NCBI GenBank assembly: GCA_007133715.1
Contig: SLMF01000624.1
Coordinates: 1 to 8,513 of the forward strand
DNA: 8,513 nucleotides
Direction: 5' to 3'
Source of the DNA: Planctomycetaceae bacterium
Lineage (GTDB): Bacteria; Planctomycetota; Planctomycetia; Pirellulales; Pirellulaceae
Below the pieces are notes generated by a model. It saw only the letters and a program-made list of their open reading frames with translations. It made no database searches and was not told where the DNA came from. This document shows, in pieces, positions 5,808-8,513 of this stretch (within the stretch, counting starts at the first letter, position 1; every line of letters begins with the position of its first letter). The translations under genes and the position numbers were made by a program.

Positions 5808-6518
5808 ATGCCCGTCGACAAACGTGAGCCGCGCATTCAGCAAATGTTCGGGGAAATCGCACCCCGCTACGACAGGATGAACCACCTGTTGTCGCTGAAC
5901 GTCGATCGCTACTGGCGGTGGCGTACGGTCCGCATCCTCAACCCGGGCGACGAGTTGCCGATCCTGGATGTATGCACCGGTACGGGGGATATGGCCTTGG
6001 CTTTCTGCCGGCGGGTTCGCGGACGGGTTCCGGTGATCGGTACGGATTTCTGCCCCGAAATGCTGGAAGTTGGCGAGCAGAAGCGGCTGCAGGCCGGATT
6101 CGGCAGCCAGCTGACCTTCCTGCAGGCCGATACCCAGCAGTTGCCGTTCGCCGCGAATCATTTCCAGCTGGTGACCGCCGCGTTTGGCTTGCGGAACGTG
6201 GCCGATACGCAAGCCGGCTTGCGGGAGATGGTGCGGGTGTGCGCTCCGGGCGGCCGGGTCGGCATTCTCGAGTTTTCCGTGCCGCGCCGCCAACCCATGC
6301 GCGGCCTGTACGGCCTGTATTTCCGCTATGTCCTGCCGCGAATCGGCCAGCTGCTGGCGGCTAACTCGCACGATGCCTACCGGTATCTGCCCGAAAGTGT
6401 CCGCGAGTTCGCTGCCGGCGACGCCTTGCTCCAACTCCTGCTCCAAGCGGGGTTGAACCAGGCGGAAATGCATGCACTGACTGGGGGTATCGCGACTCTC
6501 TACGTAGGTACGAAATGA
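5808..6518 (+). CDS. ubiE: UbiE/MenG/MqnG-type demethylmenaquinone C-methyltransferase
   Basis: A complete 236-residue SAM-dependent methyltransferase, close to the usual UbiE length (about 230-250). The family N-terminus is clear: MFGEIAPRYDRMNHLLSL (13-30). The SAM-binding motif I is ILDVCTGTGDMA (52-63), followed by GTDFCPEML (78-86), the AD-x(4)-PF motif QADTQQLPF (106-114), and the UbiE signature AFGLRNVADTQAGLREMVRV (125-144) with PGGR (147-150). The end, TGGIATLYVGTK, is also typical. These enzymes methylate the prenylated ring, turning demethylmenaquinone into menaquinone (or acting likewise in ubiquinone synthesis). With the ubiX and ubiA homologues following in overlapping order, a menaquinone route, probably the futalosine type, is the best reading. 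AGGAA lies about 10 nt before ATG. The gene is first in the operon, behind a repeat-containing leader, and its stop overlaps the next start as ATGA. Confidence 0.95.
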   Translation: MPVDKREPRIQQMFGEIAPRYDRMNHLLSLNVDRYWRWRTVRILNPGDELPILDVCTGTGDMALAFCRRVRGRVPVIGTDFCPEMLEVGEQKRLQAGFGSQLTFLQADTQQLPFAANHFQLVTAAFGLRNVADTQAGLREMVRVCAPGGRVGILEFSVPRRQPMRGLYGLYFRYVLPRIGQLLAANSHDAYRYLPESVREFAAGDALLQLLLQAGLNQAEMHALTGGIATLYVGTK

Positions 6519-7195
6519 AGTCTCCTATTGTCTTGGCAATCACCGGCGCCAGCGGCTCGCTGTACGCCCTCCGCTTGCTCGAATGCCTGCTCCGCGCTCA
6601 CGTCCAGGTGCAGCTGATCCTCAGCAACTCGGCCGCCGTCGTGATGCAACAGGAACTCGGCGTGACGGTCGAACCCGACGAACTACGGGTCGAGCAACTG
6701 CTGAGCACCGCCAGCGGCACGACGCCGCGGACCGATGTACAGCGGCTGGTCCAACGGATCGGCGAAGGCTTGTACGAGTGCTTGAACGGCCAACCCGAGC
6801 CGGCAGTGATCTGCCATGCGAACTCGGATTTCATGGCACCCGTTGCCAGCGGCTCGTTCCTGACCCAAGGCATGGTCATCTGCCCCTGTTCGGGCAGTAC
6901 CTTGGCGGCCGTGGCCAGCGGTGGCAGCCACAATCTGATCCAGCGCGCCGCGGACGTGCATCTGAAAGAACGTCGCAAATTGGTGCTGGTCCCTCGGGAA
7001 ACGCCCCTGTCCACAATCCATCTGGAAAATATGCTGCGGGCCTCGCAAGCCGGTGCGGTGATCCTGCCTGCCATGCCGGGCTGGTATCATGGCGTCCAGT
7101 GTCTGGGCGATCTGGTGGACTTTGTCGTCGCCCGGATCCTGGATCAACTGGGCGTGGAAAACCGGTTGATCGAACGCTGGGGAGTCGACGCATGA
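6515..7195 (+). CDS. ubiX: UbiX-family flavin prenyltransferase
   Basis: A complete 226-residue protein. Family motifs are AITGASGSLYALRLLE (8-23), the FMN-binding N-terminus; ILSNSA (35-40); MAPVASGSF (107-115); MVICPCSGSTLAAVASG (120-136); NLIQRAADVHLKERRKLVLV (140-159); and PRETPLSTIHLENML (160-174). UbiX joins dimethylallyl phosphate to FMN, making the prenyl-FMN cofactor needed by UbiD-type decarboxylases; MqnL is the equivalent in the futalosine pathway. It is cytoplasmic and normally forms dodecamers. At 226 residues it is longer than the usual 190 or so. The extra length is a hydrophilic insert at about 52-97, between the second and third motifs. No ubiD partner is in the window, so it must be elsewhere. 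Start and stop overlap the neighbouring genes by ATGA on both sides, so strong translational coupling is expected. Confidence 0.93.
   Translation: MKSPIVLAITGASGSLYALRLLECLLRAHVQVQLILSNSAAVVMQQELGVTVEPDELRVEQLLSTASGTTPRTDVQRLVQRIGEGLYECLNGQPEPAVICHANSDFMAPVASGSFLTQGMVICPCSGSTLAAVASGGSHNLIQRAADVHLKERRKLVLVPRETPLSTIHLENMLRASQAGAVILPAMPGWYHGVQCLGDLVDFVVARILDQLGVENRLIERWGVDA
7179..7184 (+). promoter_or_regulatory. Ribosome-binding site that fixes the ubiA start
   Basis: GGGGAG inside the 3' end of ubiX lies 7 bases before ATG at 7192. The frame is open far upstream (to 6583), but that part only shadows ubiX; this site, the ATGA overlap and the family N-terminus place the start at 7192. Confidence 0.8.
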
Positions 7196-8109
7196 CCGCC
7201 GGAAAGACCGTCAAACACCTCCTGGAGATGATCCGCTTCAGCCACACGCTGTTCGCCCTGCCCTTCGCCTTGCTGGCCGCCGTCATGGCGTGGGCCACGC
7301 CGCTGCCCAACGGCCAGCCGCCCGACTTCCAACCGCGGCATCTGCTCGGCATCCTGGTATGCATGGTCTGCGGCCGCAGTGCCGCCATGGCCTTCAACCG
7401 GCTGGCCGATCGGTTTCTGGACGCCGCCAATCCTCGTACGGCCGGCCGGCATCTGCCCGCCGGCATCCTGACCGTGGCCACCGTGGCGGGGTTCACCGCC
7501 CTCGGCGCCGCAGGCTTCGTCGCCGGGACCCTGCTGTTCCTGCCCAATCGTCTGCCGCTGCTGCTGTCGATTCCCGCCTTGCTGTTCCTCTTCGCGTACA
7601 GCTATACCAAACGCTTCACCTGGCTGGCCCATTTCTGGCTGGGTACCGCTCTGATGCTGGCCCCGCTGGGCGCCTGGGTGGCCCTGCGCGGGCAACATCT
7701 GCTGGACGCCCCGGCCGATGCCTGGCCCGCCCTGGTGTTGGGCATCGGCGTGGCCCTCTGGGTGGCCGGGTTCGATATGATCTACGCCTGCCAAGACGCC
7801 TCGCACGATCGGCAAGCTTGTCTGCACAGCGTACCGGCCCGCTGGGGTGTGCCCGCCGCTCTTCGCCTGGCCGCCGCCTGCCACGCCGGAATGCTGCTGG
7901 CCCTCGCTCTCCTCCCCTTCACCTCGCCCCACTTGACGCTGGGAACCCTCTACCTGGCCGCCGTCGCCGCCGTCGCCATGCTGCTGCTCTACGAACACCG
8001 CATCGTTCGACCGGATGACCTCAGCCGCGTCAATCTGGCCTTCTTCCACGTGAATTGGATCATCAGCCTGGGACTGCTGATCCTGGCGACCCTCGATCTG
8101 CTGCTGTGA
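7192..8109 (+). CDS. ubiA: UbiA-family prenyltransferase (MqnP-like)
   Basis: A 305-residue integral membrane protein from ATG at 7192. The first Asp-rich motif is NRLADRFLDAANPRT (69-83), followed by GRHLPAG (85-91). The second is GFDMIYACQDASHDR (193-207), followed by LHSVPARWG (211-219). Both bind Mg2+ and the prenyl diphosphate. YSYTKRFTW (136-144) matches the conserved loop, and about eight or nine hydrophobic helices fit the UbiA fold. It attaches a polyprenyl chain to an aromatic acid. In ubiquinone organisms this is 4-hydroxybenzoate; MqnP uses 1,4-dihydroxy-6-naphthoate in the futalosine route. The partner genes favour menaquinone, but the substrate cannot be decided from sequence alone. 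It is last in the operon, with a 4-nt overlap with ubiX, and ends 8 bp from the stop of a convergent gene. Confidence 0.93.
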   Translation: MTAGKTVKHLLEMIRFSHTLFALPFALLAAVMAWATPLPNGQPPDFQPRHLLGILVCMVCGRSAAMAFNRLADRFLDAANPRTAGRHLPAGILTVATVAGFTALGAAGFVAGTLLFLPNRLPLLLSIPALLFLFAYSYTKRFTWLAHFWLGTALMLAPLGAWVALRGQHLLDAPADAWPALVLGIGVALWVAGFDMIYACQDASHDRQACLHSVPARWGVPAALRLAAACHAGMLLALALLPFTSPHLTLGTLYLAAVAAVAMLLLYEHRIVRPDDLSRVNLAFFHVNWIISLGLLILATLDLLL

Positions 8110-8129
8110 TCGGCCAATTAGGCCTCATC
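8107..8129. terminator. Weak stem-loop between convergent genes
   Basis: GGCC-AATTA-GGCC (8112-8124), with GAT/ATC outer pairs, sits between and over the two convergent stop codons. It is roughly symmetric, so it could act in both directions, but the stem is only 4 bp plus a broken extension and no T-run follows. Only 8 bp separate the two genes. Confidence 0.2.
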
Positions 8130-8513
8130 CGCCGCTTCGGTGACGAGAAAGTCGATCCAGGCGTCTTCGAACGAACGCCAGATCATCTGGCCAGGTTCCG
8201 CGTCCTCAGGCACCTCGAAGGTGTGCTCCTCCTGGCCGACCACCGTCACCGTTTCGCCCGGCTCCGCGTGGGTGCGGCGGCTGGCCAGCACCGTGGCGGG
8301 CTCCGCACCCGGGGTCAGCACATAACGGAACGCGTGGTCGACCGGCAGGATGTGTACCAGACCGCGACTGAATCGCGTCTCGGCCGAACCCAAAGACCGA
8401 CCCGATTCGTCCCACGCCTCGACCTCCGCCGTGCGGCCCTCGAGCCCGATCGCCCACGTCGTCCCACCCCCCACCGGTATTACCTCCAACACCCCGTCCC
8501 GGCGACGGTGGGC
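8118..8513 (-). CDS. C-terminal part of an unrecognised protein, 5' end beyond the window
   Basis: The frame is open from the right edge (8513) to TAA at 8118, giving 131 residues of C-terminal sequence. A GTG at 8492 could serve as a start, but the frame continues upstream without a stop and the sequence there (RRRDGVLEVIPVG) reads smoothly, so a larger protein entering from the right is more likely. The visible part is acidic and rich in short alternating hydrophobic stretches (TTWAIGLEG, AEVEAWDESG, HAFRYVLTPG, ETVTVVGQEEHTFEVP), suggesting a beta-sandwich domain. There is no membrane segment and no motif I can name. It is convergent with the quinone operon and probably unrelated to it. 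Confidence 0.65.
   Translation of the reverse strand, partial: AHRRRDGVLEVIPVGGGTTWAIGLEGRTAEVEAWDESGRSLGSAETRFSRGLVHILPVDHAFRYVLTPGAEPATVLASRRTHAEPGETVTVVGQEEHTFEVPEDAEPGQMIWRSFEDAWIDFLVTEAADEA

Noticed and set aside
5697..6473. Minus-strand frame of 258 codons over ubiE
   Set aside because: Antisense of an unmistakable UbiE; its end lies inside the palindromic repeat.
7144..8049. Minus-strand frame of 301 codons opposite ubiA
   Set aside because: Gly/Gln-rich antisense shadow; the plus strand encodes an intact UbiA with both Asp-rich motifs.

Overview
The window looks like a GC-rich bacterial chromosome segment, most likely from a planctomycete or a close relative. This is an inference from gene content: a secreted DUF1080 protein with the two-part architecture common there, a Gfo/Idh/MocA oxidoreductase, a URO-D-fold protein, and ubiE/ubiX/ubiA homologues of the kind used for menaquinone. 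No rRNA, tRNA, CRISPR array or transposase gene was seen.

Left half (1 to about 5340), all on the minus strand, read from high to low coordinates: a secreted DUF1080 protein (4222-5337); a divergent Nramp-family membrane protein with an acidic tandem-repeat tail (2227-4053); a Gfo/Idh/MocA oxidoreductase (844-2028); and a URO-D-family protein running off the left edge (1-842). The last two are one base apart and surely co-transcribed. The two larger gaps (about 170 and 200 bp) may carry their own signals. One holds a hairpin with a U-rich run just ahead of the oxidoreductase gene. DUF1080 proteins include 3-keto-glycoside hydrolases that act on sugars oxidised by Gfo/Idh/MocA enzymes, so a shared role in carbohydrate breakdown is plausible but unproven.

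Middle (5338-5807): a divergent intergenic region with a plausible leftward promoter, a good rightward sigma-70-type promoter, and a 105-bp composite inverted repeat that resembles a MITE or REP-type element. The repeat lies where the leader of the rightward operon would be.

Right half (5808-8109), plus strand: a compact operon of ubiE, ubiX and ubiA homologues joined by two ATGA overlaps. It encodes late steps of quinone (probably menaquinone) synthesis: ring prenylation, prenyl-FMN supply for a UbiD decarboxylase located elsewhere, and C-methylation. It meets, 8 bp from its end, a convergent gene of unknown function that enters from the right edge (8118-8513).

The points most worth a second look are the Nramp-like protein, whose two metal-site motifs are both replaced and whose tail is an almost perfect 90-bp tandem duplication, and the composite inverted repeat beside the quinone operon promoter.
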